Both the position numbers and the translations under genes were made by a program. A stretch of DNA of 64,000 bases, from positions 274,051,560-274,115,559 of the forward strand of contig JAYESD010000001.1 of assembly GCA_036927565.1 (NCBI GenBank). Reading direction: 5' to 3'. How positions within the stretch are numbered: the first letter of the stretch is position 1; every line of letters begins with the position of its first letter. The notes below the pieces were generated by a model. The model saw only the letters and a program-made list of their open reading frames with translations. It ran no database searches and was not told where the DNA came from. Origin of the DNA: Tuctoria greenei. Taxonomy: Eukaryota; Streptophyta; Magnoliopsida; Poales; Poaceae. Shown here one piece after another: positions 52,959 to 64,000 of the stretch.

Positions 52959-54747
52959 GACCTCGACTCATCTCCTGAAGCACCCGTGGTAGCGCCGGAC
53001 CACGGGAATGAAGATGTACCAGCGGCACCAGCACCGGAGGTTGAAGCTCCGATTTTGGATGCTGAGATGATAGCTGCTCCAGCCTCAGAGCCAGAAGTAG
53101 CTGCAGTTCCGGCCCTAGAGCTGGAGGTTGTTGAAGCCCCGGCGACGGAGCCGGTGGTTGATGAAGTTCTGGCGCCTGAGCCGGTTATCGCAGAGGTGCC
53201 AACGCCCGAACCGGTGGAGGTTGAAGCGTCGGCGCTTGGAACGGCAGTGGAGGAGGCGCCAGCACCGGAGCCGGAAGTGGCCTAAGCTCCGATCGAACCT
53301 TCAATACCTGCCCCGGAGGTGGTGGTTCCGGAGGTACCCGCGCCTGAACCAGGGTGCCAAGATGAAGCTGCCGGTCATCCGCCTGAGGGGGCAGTTGCTG
53401 ATGACCTGGCGGCGGGACCTTCGGAGCCGACTCCGGAGGTAGGATCTTCTGTTGCAGGACCTTCCTCGGCGGCGACCGAGGCTACCCCAGAGGGCGGCCC
53501 TAGTGCCATGGAAGCTCAGGGGACCGCTCTTGTAGAGTGGGACCCGATTTTTGTTATGGAGAACCCGCTAGAGCCAACGGAGAGGACCCCGGCAGGTCCG
53601 GAGCCGACTCCCTTATCGTTGTCCATCAACAACGCCTGCTCCAGCCTTCGTCAGTTGCAGCTGGCCTTTTACCACAATAGCAAGGCCCTCAAGGAGGAGC
53701 GCCAAACCCTTAGGAGGTGGCACAACCGGCTCCAATTCGAGACCAAGCTGGCGCAGACCAGGCTGGCTGACGACAAGGAGTGGGTGAAAAGGGAGAAGGC
53801 CCGGTTGGAGTACTGGGGTCAGCTGCTCGGTGAGAGGGAAAGCATTGTGCGATCCCTCGACAACCAGTCCCGAGCCATCCACGAACAGGTTGTGGCTGCT
53901 AATGAAGCAGCGAATGATCACCAGGAGAAGCTCGGCGCCATTCACGATAGCCTCACAAGGCGTCGGGAGGCTCTTGAGGAGTGGGAGAAAAATCTCGAAG
54001 ATGAAGAGCAAAAACTCCTGCAGCTGCGTGATGACCTCGTGAAGAGGGAGGCAGAGCTTGCTCAGAGGCTGGATCTGGGTGACAAGAGCCTCACGGAGCG
54101 CACCAAGAAATTGGAGGAGCTATGCGAGAAAGACGAGAAGAAGGCCTGGCAGCGGGGACAGGACCTCACCAAGAGGGAGAACGAAGTTGCTGCCAGGTAG
54201 AAGAAAGTGCGGGACCGGGAGAGAGACCTGGTCTATCGCCGGAACAAGATCCACGTTTGGGAAGAGGAGCTTGGTAAACTCGAAAGGCAAGTTGCTGAAA
54301 AGATTTAGCAGAATGCCAAAGAGGTCGAGCGCCTTGCCCGGGAGAATTCAGAGCTTGCGGCGACCAAGAGGTCCTTGGAAGAGGTGCAAGGCTCAAGGGC
54401 TGCGGAGTTCCAACAAGTTTGGGACTTCTTGGGCAAAGCCGATGATGCGCTGACACCGCTGGGCTTTAGTCCCATGTGTCCGGATGATCCAGAGCCGGAG
54501 CTAGACCAGGCGTTGCAGTCGTTGAGCTCGGCGGGCAACAAACTCACCAAGATGGGCGATGTCATCGTGGACCAGTTGGAAACCGAAGAACGTCGCAGAG
54601 TACATGTTGACGTGCTACACAAGCCGGGATCCTCATTTCCCGCTAGACCGGGTGCTTGAAGGTCCCATCAATGGAGAGGGAGATGCCGCCAAGGCCAGCG
54701 TGTCGAAGGTTGCTTAGAAGGTCCCTGCCTTCTTCCGTAGGATCTAG
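52959..54747 (+). pseudogene. Antisense gene exon 2, 5'-truncated (element G)
   Basis: Begins abruptly at DLDSSPEAPVVAPDHGNED (E: DLDSSPEVPLVAPDHGSED), lacking the splice acceptor and all of exon 1. The EAPA-type repeats, the NACSSLRQLQLAFYHNSKAL block and the coiled coil are kept. Stops at 53283, 54198 and 54306 and a small deletion near 54587 break it. The end AFFRRI with TAG at 54745-54747 matches A and E. Because E's leader region joins exon 2 here directly, this is a DNA deletion, not a processed copy. Confidence 0.8.
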
Positions 54748-56064
54748 GACTCCCTCTTTGTAGCTCCCACTTGTGTTTTCTCTTCTTTTCCTCAATTTTG
54801 TAATCGCTTGTCCTCAGATGAATGAAATCCAGGAATTTTATGAATTTCATTTTTTGTCTTCAACCTTTGCCTCACTTGGCCCCCTGGTAGATGTACACAA
54901 TTTGATTGTGAACATGTACCAAGAGAATGTAGCAGTTGTTGAAGACTTGCGTGCTTCGAACTTGTAGAGCGTAGGTCTGAAGTCTTGTTGCGTCGATGGC
55001 AGAGGCCCACTGAGGTTGTCGGAGCTTATTAGCTCCAGTAGCGATCACTGTCGGAGCTTAGTAGCTCTGGCAGCGGCCACCATCAACACGTGGAGCGTTG
55101 ATAGCAGGTCCTCAGGGGTTGTCGGAGCTTGGTAGCTCCGATATCGACCACTGTCAACACGTAGAGGTTCAACGGCAGAGAGTGTTCTTCTACCATCTTT
55201 TCTTCACATTGACGGATGGCCCCCTGGATTTGTCGGGACTTCATAGCTCCGGCGATTCCTACTATTAATGTTTAAAACATCAGCAATGGGCCATCTTAGG
55301 GGATGTCGAAGCTTTGATAGCTCTGGCATTGTCCACCATTGTCATGAGATTTTCACTTTTCCTGCACACTAAAGTCAAGAAAAACAGTAAAATCCATTTC
55401 CTATCTATAACTCAATTGCGACTTACTATTCCCGAAAGAAATTTTAGATTGATTGCAATTCTGTATACAATCAAGCACATTTTTTTTTCTTCAGGTCCAA
55501 TCATTCATGGACTCGCCTTACCTCGGCCTGCTAGGGTGTAGGTAGAGTGGCGTACTTAGGGTGCAAGACCAGGCTAAGTCGATAGCATACTCCGGACCTA
55601 GATTGGCTTGGCGGCATTCAGGCGAGTAGGCCATTCAACAATGTTAAGACCCGAAAGAATTAACAATGCAACTTGAGTCATATATGAATTGTTCGAGTTA
55701 AAGTTTCTTGAGAATTGTACAACTTTGTTACAGACAAGAAAGAGAAAAATAAAAAAAAATTGAGCATGTACAAAACAAATGCACGTGGAGTCTGTTTTCA
55801 CATAATGATGTCTTTCATTATAGGTCTGGGGTATAGGGGAAACAAGTACACTCTTAGGTTACGGAACCAGGCTAAGTGTGTTGCATTTCTCGTTTGACCC
55901 GAGGTAGCTAGCTACACTTTTAGTTCTGAGACTATGTCAAGTGTTGCTTGGACTTTGCGGACCTTCCGGGAAAGGTCTGGTTGTCCTCCCGGAGGAGCTA
56001 CCCGACTCTGTACAATGACGCTATAACATACATCACATGTAATTACAAACTCACCTCCATGATA
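54748..56064. other. Spacer between antisense gene and pol (element G)
   Basis: No gene. Minisatellite at 55010-55350. An inverted TTCCGGGAAAGGTCTGG / CCTCCCGGAGG motif at 55965-56000 lies just after pol, as in A and E. Confidence 0.6.
55010..55350. repeat. Minisatellite with TGTCGGAGCTT..AGCTC units (element G spacer)
   Basis: About five diverged units with TGTCGGAGCTTNNTAGCTC and CAACACGTGGAGCGTTGAT-like parts; the homologue of the A and E arrays, read from the opposite strand. Confidence 0.7.
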
Positions 56065-59000
56065 TTAAGCGTAGAACTTAAGGAGGTGCTCAATGTTCCA
56101 AGGATTAGGGAGCAGTGTCCCATCCTCAGTTACCAAGAGAACGCATCCGGGACGGGATACGTTGATCACTCGGAAGGGTCCTTCCCAGTTGGGGGAGAGT
56201 TTGTTCAAACCTTCTCGAGTTTGTATTCTCCATAGCACCAGATCGCCTTCCTCGAGTTGTCGGTTATGCACATGCCTTTGGTGATAGCGCTGACGGGCTT
56301 GGTGGTATCGGGCATTCCAAACAGCTGGTCGGCACCTTCCCTCTTCGACGAGGTCAAGGTCTTCACGTCGGAGCTGGTCCTGCATGGCATCGTCGAAGGT
56401 CCGGACCTGTGACCCCAAGGTGATCTCCGGAGGAAGGACTACTTCAGCTCCGTACACCAGGAAGAAGGGTGTCTCTCCAGTTGACTGGTTTGGAGTTGTC
56501 CTGTTGACCCACAGGGTGGGCAGAAGCTCTTCAATCGAGTTGGCTCCATGTTTTTTCAGACGCTCATATGTGCGCGTCTTGAGTCCTTTTAGGATTTTTG
56601 CATTTGCTCTCTCAGCTTGGCCATTGCTTGCCGGGTGAGCTACAGAGGCGTACCTGACTTGAATATCGAGGTCTTCGCAATATCCTTGGAATGCAGAGCT
56701 TGTGAATTGGGTCCCATTGTCAGTTATGATCTTGTTTGGGACTCCAAATCTGCATACTATGGACTGCAAGAAATTGATAGCTAATTGCTTGTTTACTGTC
56801 ACAACTGGAGTTGCTTTCGGCCATTTAGTGAACTTGTCAATGGCGACATACAGGAACTTATAACCTCTGACGGCTCTTCGGAAAGGTCCCAAGATATTCA
56901 TCCCCCACACAGCAAATGGCTATGTAGGAGGTATCATTTGTAGGGGTTGAGCTGGTGTGTGAATTTGCTTTGCATGGAACTGGCATGCTTCACATTTCTT
57001 CACTAGCTCGGTTGCATCCTGGAGTGTTGAAGGCCAGTAAAAACCGTGCCTGAAGGCTTTACCGATCAACATGCAGGAAGATGCGTGGTTCCCACACTCG
57101 CCTCCATGGATTTCCGCGAGGAGCTCGCGGCCTTCTTCCCTTGTAATGCACCGCATTAGGACGCTGTTGGCACCGTGCTGGTAGAGATCCCCATCTACTA
57201 GCGTGTATCTTTTAGCCAATCTGACTATCCGGTCAGCGGATACATTATCTTCAGGAAGGAAATTGTCTTTCAAGTAGCTCCGGGTCTCCGAGATCCATGC
57301 ATCGGAGCTAGCTTGAGCATCTGAGTCTTGCGTGCTGGGTTGCTCAGAGCTTCCTGCAGCACCTACAACCCTTGATGGGCGCCATGGTAACAGGGCCATC
57401 GGGACCGCCAACTTCGAGGTGCTGGTCTCGCCCCCTTCGCTCAGTTCGGCAGGTTGAGCTGTAGGTTTAGACAACCTCCGGACGAAGGTTCTGTCGGGAG
57501 CCGGAGCTTCGGTTGAAGCTTTCGTCGAGAGTTCCTCAGCTTCAGCGTTGTTGAGACGCTGGACATGGCAGAGATCCAGAACTTCGAAGTCCTTCTGAAG
57601 CTTTTGGACTTCAAGTAGGTATGCAGCTAGTTGAGGGTTATTGCAGCAGCATTCACCTTTGACTTGTTTTACAACAAGCTGTGAATCACCCTTTACCAAC
57701 AGTTGATTGACACCATATGATAGTGCCACCTTGAGCCCATAAATTAATGCTTCATACTCCGCCATGTTGTTGGTCGCCTTGAAGTCAAGGTGAACCACGT
57801 ATTTGACCTTCTCCCCAGTCGGAGCGAGGAGAAGGATTCCAGCTCTGGCCCCCTACTTCTGCACGGAGCTGTCGAAGTAGAGAGTCCAGTGAGGCTCGGT
57901 GAAGACGGGAACCTTGGGTTCCGACTTCTGCTCACTGGGGCCCCCAGGATTTGATGGAGAGGGGGTCCATTCCGCCATGAAGTCTGCAAATGCTTGACTC
58001 TGGATTGCTTGTCTTCGGGCGAATTCGAGATCGAACTCGGCCAATTCTGCCGCCCACTTTGCAATGTTCCCAGTAGAGTTGGGATTATGCAAGATTGCAT
58101 GTAGTGGATAAGAGGTTACCACTGAAATCTTGTGGGCTTAGAAGTAGTGGTGAAGCTTCCTAGAGGCAATAAGAATTGCGTAGAGCAGCTTATGCACCTC
58201 TAAGTATCGAGTCTTGGTGTCATGGAGTACTTCGATGATGAAGTACACTGGGCGCTGGACTGTCCGGACCCTCCCAGAGGGGCCCGGAGCTTCCTCCTCA
58301 TCAACCCGGACCCTCCCGGAGGGGTCCGAACCTTCTTCGGGGACTTCCACATTCTTGCTGGAGGAACCTAGAGCTTCTTCTGAAGTGACCCGGACCTTCC
58401 CAGAGGGGTCCGGATCTTCTTGTTCAGCAACAGTAACTCCTTCATTTGAAGGGGGTTGATCCCCCGGTGTCTTGCCTCGAGGATCCAGGTCTGGGGGCTG
58501 GGACCCAGACTCGCCTTCAGGCAGTTCCGGACCCTCACGGAGGGGTCTGGATTCCTGAACTTGGGATGGTTCTGGTCTTTCCGTAACCAGGACAATGCTG
58601 ACGACTTCGTCAGTTGCTGAAATGTAAAGCAGAAGTGGCTCACCAGGGTTCGGGGCTACCAAAGTTGGTAGAGTGGTGAGGAGCTGTTTTAGCTTTGGGA
58701 AAGCCTTTTCTGCTTCTTCAGACCATTGGAATGGTCTAGACTTCCTCAATAACTTGAAGAAGGGTAGCGCTCGTTCCTCCAGTCTTGAGACGAACCGGCT
58801 GAGGGTAGCTAGACATCTAGTTAGCTTCTGGACATCCTTGATGCGAGCTCGTGGTCGCATGTCTTCAATAGCTTTAATCTTCACCAGATTCGCCTCTATT
58901 CCTCGGTGGTTCACCAAGAATCCAAGAAGCTTTCCGGAGCTAACCCCGAAGACACACTTGTATGGGTTCAGCTTTGTGCATGTGATCCGCAACTCGTCGA

Positions 59001-59648
59001 AGACAGCTTGCAAGGTATCAAGGAATGACTCCTTGTTCTTAATCTTGATGACGATGTCATCGACGTACACTTCCACTACATCTCTGATGAGCTCTCCAAA
59101 CTTTTTTACATAGCTCGCAAAAACGTTGAAGAAGTGTTTTTGAGACGGAATGGCATGGCAGTGTAACAGTATAATCCATCTACTGTGATGAAGGAAGTAT
59201 GCTCTTCATCTTCCCTAGACATTCTGATTTGGTGATACCCAGAATATGCGTCTGGGAAACACAGTAATTCACACCCGGAGGTGGAATCCACTATCTGATC
59301 TATTCTAGGTAGTGAGAATAGATCCTTTGAACATGCCTTATTCAGTGTAGTGTAGTCGATACACATCCGAAGCTTCCCACTGGCCTTAGGTACAACGACT
59401 GGGTTTGCCAGCCATTTTGGGTGGAAGACTTCTCAGATGAATCTAGCTTCGAGCAACTTCTTCACTTCTTGATGTATGAAGTTATGTCTCTCTACTGATT
59501 GCTTCTGAGGCTTCTGATGTACAAGCCGAGCGTCGGGATAGATATTAAGATTGTGCTCGATCACTTCCATAGGGATCCCAGGCATTTGTGACGGTTGCCA
59601 GGCAAACACATCAACATTAGCCTGGAGGAAAGTGATGAGCGCGAGTTC
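56065..59648 (-). pseudogene. pol: Pol: RT, dual RNase H, integrase (element G)
   Basis: Follows TAG 59649-59651 in the gag-protease frame (ELALITF). RT: LRMCIDYTTLNKACSKD, AYSGYHQIRM, a one-base loss near 59100, then catalytic YVDD at about 59059-59070. The PSGRVR loop is at 58250-58590. A single frame then runs from 59076 to 56065, broken only by TAA 58138, TAG 57853 and TAG 56920. The archaeal-type RNase H (NNMAEYEAL, about 57763) and integrase (GMNILGPF with D changed to N, TDNGTQF, NGQAERAN) follow; it ends HLLKFYA. The D-to-N change at the first catalytic position (about 56900) would kill integrase by itself. Confidence 0.88.
58250..58590 (-). repeat. PSGRVR-coding repeat loop inside RNase H (element G)
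   Basis: DPSGKVR, DPSGRVR and GPSGRVR units in an E/P/S-rich stretch between VLVTERPE and RPVYFIIEV. Same place as in A and E, different length, still in frame. Confidence 0.8.
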
Positions 59649-62010
59649 CTATTTGTCGTTCAAATCTCTCAATATACGGGTGGTCTGAGCAGCATCGGAA
59701 CTGATTTGGACGACTTTGACGGGAATGTCGGTGTCTCCGCTTGTTTGCACACGAGGTGCGGAGGTTGAGCCTCGATGAGGAAGGATCGGAGGCTTCGGAG
59801 CTTGCTCCTTTCCGGATTCTTCCTCCTGCGCTATAGCAAGCGCATGGAGTTCTTCCAGAGCGGTAACTCTGACGGTGCGATCTTCACGCCGGAGAACACC
59901 TGAAGGTGTTGGCATCTTCAACACCCGGTAGCCACAATGAGCAGCAGCCATGAATTTGTACAGAGCTAGCCTGCCCAAGATGGCGTTGAATGATAAGTTG
60001 ATTTGCGCCACGTCGAAGACCAACTTCTCGGTCCTGTAATTCTCCCAAGACCCAAAAGTCACCGGGAGAGTAGTGGCATCGAGTGGAGTTATGGCCCTCG
60101 GACCTACTCCAGAGAAAGGTCGGGAGGGGCGAAGATCCGAAGGTCGGAGCTGAAGCTTGACGAAGGCCTAGAAGCTTATGAGGTTAAGCCTCGAACCTTC
60201 ATCCACCATTACGTGGTGGAGCTGGATGTTATTGATGGTCGGAGACACCATCATTGGAAGTTGGCCAGCTCCGATCATGTTCCGAGGGCAGTCTGAAGCA
60301 TCAAAAGTGATGGGAGTGTCCATCCACTTCCGGTGAGGCTCCGCCCTGGCTGTAGGAGCTACTGAGGCCATGTCCCGCCGCATTGTATTGAGGACACTGC
60401 GGGAGGTGATGTCCCATGAACCACCAAAGATGGTGTTCATGGTCTTTCGGCGCTCGTTGTCGGAGACGTCGGAGTCGTCGTCAACGGAGGTGTAAACAAC
60501 CTTCAAGACCTTTTTAGGGTCCTAAAAACCTAACTTCTCTTCAGTTGGAGCTTCGTCAACTTTTTGTTTTCCTTTCCTTTAACAGAAAGGAACTTCTTCC
60601 TAGCGCTTGTTGTAACGCACGGCAAGGTTCTGAACCTCTCGGCAACCTTCCAAGTTGTGGTTGTTCGTCTTGTGTATGGGACACCACATCTTGGAACTGC
60701 CACCTTCTTCAGATGACGGTCAAGGTCATTTCTCGGGGCGTGGCCCCCGCCCACCCGGAGCTGCGACAGCAGCGGCGATGGGTGTGCCGACCGACGGCTT
60801 CTTCTTGCCGCTAGACTTTTTATTCTTCTTTCCACTACTGGAGGTAGCGGCTTCACCCTTGGAGGACTTCATGTTGTCCTACGGAGGTGGTTGGGAGTGC
60901 ATTTCATGGCCCTCCGCAGCCTTGGCACACTTGTCAGCCAAGCTGAAGAGTTTCGTGACACTGGTGATTTCCTTGGTCGCCAGCTTCTCCAGCATCTTCT
61001 TGTCTCGAATGCCCTGTCTGAATGCCACAATAACAGAGGCGCTTGAGATAGAAGGAATTGTGTTTCGTACCTGGGAGAACCTCTAGATGAAGGATCGCAG
61101 GGACTCTCCCTCTTTTTGCTTGATAGCAAAAAGGTCCAGTTCGGTGCCTGGTCGGGTGTATGAGATCCCGAAGTTGGCGGTGAACTGTTGGCACAGCTCT
61201 GCCCAACTGTTGATGGAGTCAGGCGGAAGGCTCAAGAACCACAAACTGGCAGTCCCAGTTAAAGCAACAGGGAAATAATTGTCCATCACAGCCTCATTGC
61301 CTCCAGCCGCAAGGATAGCGGTGGAGTAGATTTGGAGAAATTCGGCGTGATTGGCAGTCTTGTCAAATTTCTCCGGCAGGTGAGGCTGGAACTTCTGCGG
61401 CCATCTGACCATACGTAGGTGTGTGGCCAGGGCAGAACAACCTCCTCCTACTCTCTCGAGAGCAGGACTGTCCAGAGCCTCTCGCCTCTCGCGAGCACGC
61501 TCGATGTGGACATGAGTCGAAAGCCTGGTTACCATATGGGTACGTCGCGCTCTGGAGGGCAGCGACATCATCTGTTGAGACATAGCACGCCTCTTGTGCT
61601 GCGAGGCGTGTGGACCAAGTCTACCCGACAAGGTCCGATGCTGCGATGGGGCCCGCTCCGAGGGGGGGGGACCTTGATTGTTGATGCCATCGGCTGCTAC
61701 TGCAACCAGATGTTCCACATCAGCTCTCCACTGCTCCATTGCACCTTGGGGTGCTCCTGAAGGTGGTGTGTTGAAGAAGAGCACGCGCAGCATTAATCAC
61801 GTGTTCAGGGTTGTGGTTCGCCGATGCAATGACCGACGCAGACGCCCCATCTCAATGTCCAGCTTGATTCGCCGGAGCAGATGGTTGCAGCAGTGGCATG
61901 ACTCCTGCTGGAGCCACGGCACCTACTGGTTGCTGCATGCTGGAGGGATTGCCTCCAGCAGGTTGCACAGCTTGGTTACCGTTGGATGATCCAGCAGCAG
62001 AGTTCACCAT
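59649..62010 (-). pseudogene. gag: Gag and protease (element G)
   Basis: ATG 62010 reads MVNSAAGSSNGNQ and the same frame reaches NAARALLQ after one TGA (GH*DG; E has GQRDG). The body (TPPSGAPQGAMEQWRADVEHL) again lies in the +1 frame, as in E. TAG 61083 replaces CAG in SFIQRFSQ, and several more stops follow (for example near 60890 and 60540). Protease region VDEGSRLNLIS; end DLNDK with TAG 59649-59651, identical in position to E. Confidence 0.85.
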
Positions 62011-62033
62011 GTTGCAATCTCGAGCAGCCCCTT

Positions 62034-62045
62034 CCTGGCGCGCCA
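62034..62045 (-). other. Primer-binding site of element G
   Basis: The minus strand reads TGGCGCGCCAGG two bases from the LTR end at 62048, as in E. Confidence 0.75.
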
Positions 62046-62047
62046 AC

Positions 62048-62583
62048 TATCGGAGTTCGGTTCCGGCAATTCTACCGGTACTACTGTTGGTAGCTCGCAG
62101 AGTTTGTAGTTCGGTTGTGGGCGTGCAGAGATTCAGAACAAGGTGGCAAGTTGACATGAGGATTTACGTGGTTCAGGCCGCCTGAGCGTAATACCCTACT
62201 TCACAGGTGTGTGTTCTTGTATTGAGCGTCTGAGCACTAGAGTATTAGAGGCTAGAGTGTCTTGAGCGTGTGTGTGGATCTCCTCCCTGTGTATCGCTCG
62301 ACCAGTCCTTTTATAGTACAAGGACTGGTCGTTACATCGTTAGCCTGGCTTGACATGTGGCCCTCGTGGTTACTAATGCTTAATACACAATTAATGTACT
62401 TAATTACCCTTAACAGTGTGGTAACGCCCCTTGATGGCGGTGTTACTGGTATTAAGGGTCCTCCGATTGTGTGTCATTAAGATAACATTAATGATACATA
62501 ATCGGGTCTTGAAGTTTTAATGTCCCTTGAAGGTCCGAGCCGTTAGAGGTCCACCAATCAGCCTGTTGAAGTCGAAGGTCCGG
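62048..62583 (-). repeat. 5' LTR of Tat element G, truncated
   Basis: 536 bp matching 51820-52360 of the 3' LTR, by eye about 6% different. The LTR end has decayed from CGACA to CGATA. The match stops after AAGGTCCG(G)C at 62583. Confidence 0.85.
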
Positions 62584-64000
62584 CGGTGTGTGGAAAGTAT
62601 GACATGTGGCTGATCCAAATGACGACAATAATAATGGCAAAGTGCTGAAAAGTACATTAAAACATTTGAAAAAGCAATATATTATATGTATGTGAAGTAA
62701 ACTCATCATAATCATAAGTAATATCATAATACCAGTCCATAATTCACCATCCTCATCAATAATTCTAGATTTCACCATTTGCCAATAACCATATTCAATA
62801 CCAGAAATTAATACATAACCATCCCAAATACCATCTCAATACCAAATTCCCTCTAATCATGGAAGTTGTCCAGGTGCTCATAACCAGGAGCACGACTATC
62901 ATGATAGTTTTATTTAACTCTGCAGAGTTTGTACCTCTTTACCCACGTGTTCGTGATTTCATCACCTTTTGGTGACTAAGAATCTCCTTTATGCCCATGA
63001 CCCGTCGGTCATATTACACACTTCCGTTGGTGTGTGGCTAAGAGATCACAAAATAGCCTTTACAAAGGGATTACTAGCCTATTTAGACCCCACTGAGGTT
63101 TCACCGGTGGCGATGTCTCCCGTAGAGCACATCTTCAACCAAGGGCCCCCTCTTGAGCCATTCGGATCCCAGGGTAGTCCCACCAATCATCAACAAACCC
63201 AATTCGACTGCCCCTTCCCCGAGCATCCACAATGGTCCAAACAGCACTAGCAAAGCCCTAATTAATCAGCTACGCCGCACCCATACTTGGCCTCGTGGTG
63301 GCACTATAGTCCTGGCTTATTCTTGCATGAACCGGTCCTTAGATCTAAAGCAAGCAAACCACCATAACATCCAACCCATCCACATACCAAGCTTGCTTAG
63401 ATCATCCATTACCATATCATATTTAACCAGTTCATGTTAACCATAATCTCATCCATGCATAGTTAAATTGAATGGTATAGTTGTTTCCCATCCCAATTGA
63501 TTAAGTGAAGCAAAAGGTAAAAAACCCTTCCCGACTCTCTACCATAAATTCCAGGTGACAAGGGTGGTCAACAAATCTAGTAAACTTCCTATCATAGGGT
63601 TCCCATCAATTTGACACAAGCATGCAGTTTTGCAAACAAAACATTTATTTTAAAAACAGGATCAATATGCTTCAAGGACACTTGCCTTGCTCTTGCTGTT
63701 GATTAGGGTCAATTTCTTCAAACTCTTGGTGCTGTAGATCCTCCGCGACACTCTCTAGCGCAAATACGTCTAATCCACACAATAAACATACAAGACAAGA
63801 AACACAATCAAAGAGTGCACAAATATTACTCAATATGTCATGACATGCATGATTAATGCAAATTCAAGGTAGAACTTGTTAATAGATTGCTTTTAATGAT
63901 CACTAACTAGTTCTAATAGCTTTTACCAAGTTTATACAGGTTTGGAGTTGATTAGATCAAATTTTAGAATTAATTCAACAATTTAACCAGAAAGATCGGA
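62584..64000 (-). mobile_element. Tekay-like chromovirus LTR (element H), runs off the window
   Basis: GTGTGTGGAAAGTATGACAT onward matches LTR F from about 158 with few differences, in the same orientation. The LTR end normally found left of this point is missing, so this copy was truncated at its junction with G. The rest lies to the right of the window. Confidence 0.8.

Larger units (their letters stand above)
51820..62583 (-). mobile_element. Tat-clade Ty3/gypsy element G (minus strand, truncated)
   Basis: From right to left: truncated 5' LTR, primer-binding site, gag-protease, TAG, RT, RNase H, integrase, spacer, antisense gene exon 2, polypurine tract, 3' LTR. It is the same plan as E. 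Antisense exon 1 and the intron are deleted. The 5' LTR is cut at 62583 by a junction to chromovirus LTR H. By eye the LTRs differ far more than those of E, so G is older. Confidence 0.9.

Overview
The window is a block of nested transposable elements from a plant nuclear genome, most likely a grass. The evidence for a grass is a Stowaway MITE with CTCCCTCCG ends, a SMART/TRIM-like miniature LTR element, and Tat-clade Ty3 elements carrying the antisense 'putative gypsy type transposon' (Transposase_28) protein. I found no intact host gene, rRNA, tRNA gene or CRISPR array. Almost every long reading frame belongs to a retrotransposon, and most are broken.

Layout. The oldest recognisable host is a Ty1/copia remnant (D, 44737-47352). 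A Tekay-like chromovirus in minus orientation (C, right LTR end at 44736) sits in D. C was hit twice by Tat-clade Ty3 elements. Element A (body visible at 2575-25534) lies in C's 3' LTR. Element E (29556-42508, complete, TSD AATAC) lies in C's 5' LTR. Element A was in turn hit by a complete chromovirus B (7606-19655, TSD CCGAA), by a 1.5-kb solo-LTR-like insertion (19947-21455, TSD TCCTC), and by another minus-strand chromovirus whose LTR (F) fills 1-2574. To the right of D is a low-copy island (47353-51819). It holds a hAT-like element, a tRNA-headed SINE split by a solo LTR with a miniature LTR element inside it, and a Stowaway MITE. A third Tat element, G (51820-62583, minus strand), follows. 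It is fused by truncation to another chromovirus LTR (H, 62584-64000).

How the genes work together. The Tat elements A, E and G share one plan: LTR; gag plus protease; an in-frame TAG; RT with a long repeat loop inside a degenerate Ty3 RNase H; an archaeal-type RNase H; integrase; a repeat-rich spacer; a convergent antisense gene; polypurine tract; LTR. In E the antisense 'ORFs' join exactly in frame if a 78-nt GT-AG intron is removed. A has a 78-nt GT-AG intron at the same place, so this is a spliced two-exon gene. Chromovirus B has gag, protease, RT, RNase H, integrase and a C-terminal chromodomain. Ahead of gag it has a separate leader ORF that begins like a histone H3 tail.

Best leads: the histone-H3-like leader peptide in a chromodomain element; the spliced antisense gene; the TAG at the same protease/RT boundary in two Tat copies; the PSGRVR loop in RNase H; and an LTR hairpin with compensatory changes. 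All comparisons were made by eye, without alignments or database searches.
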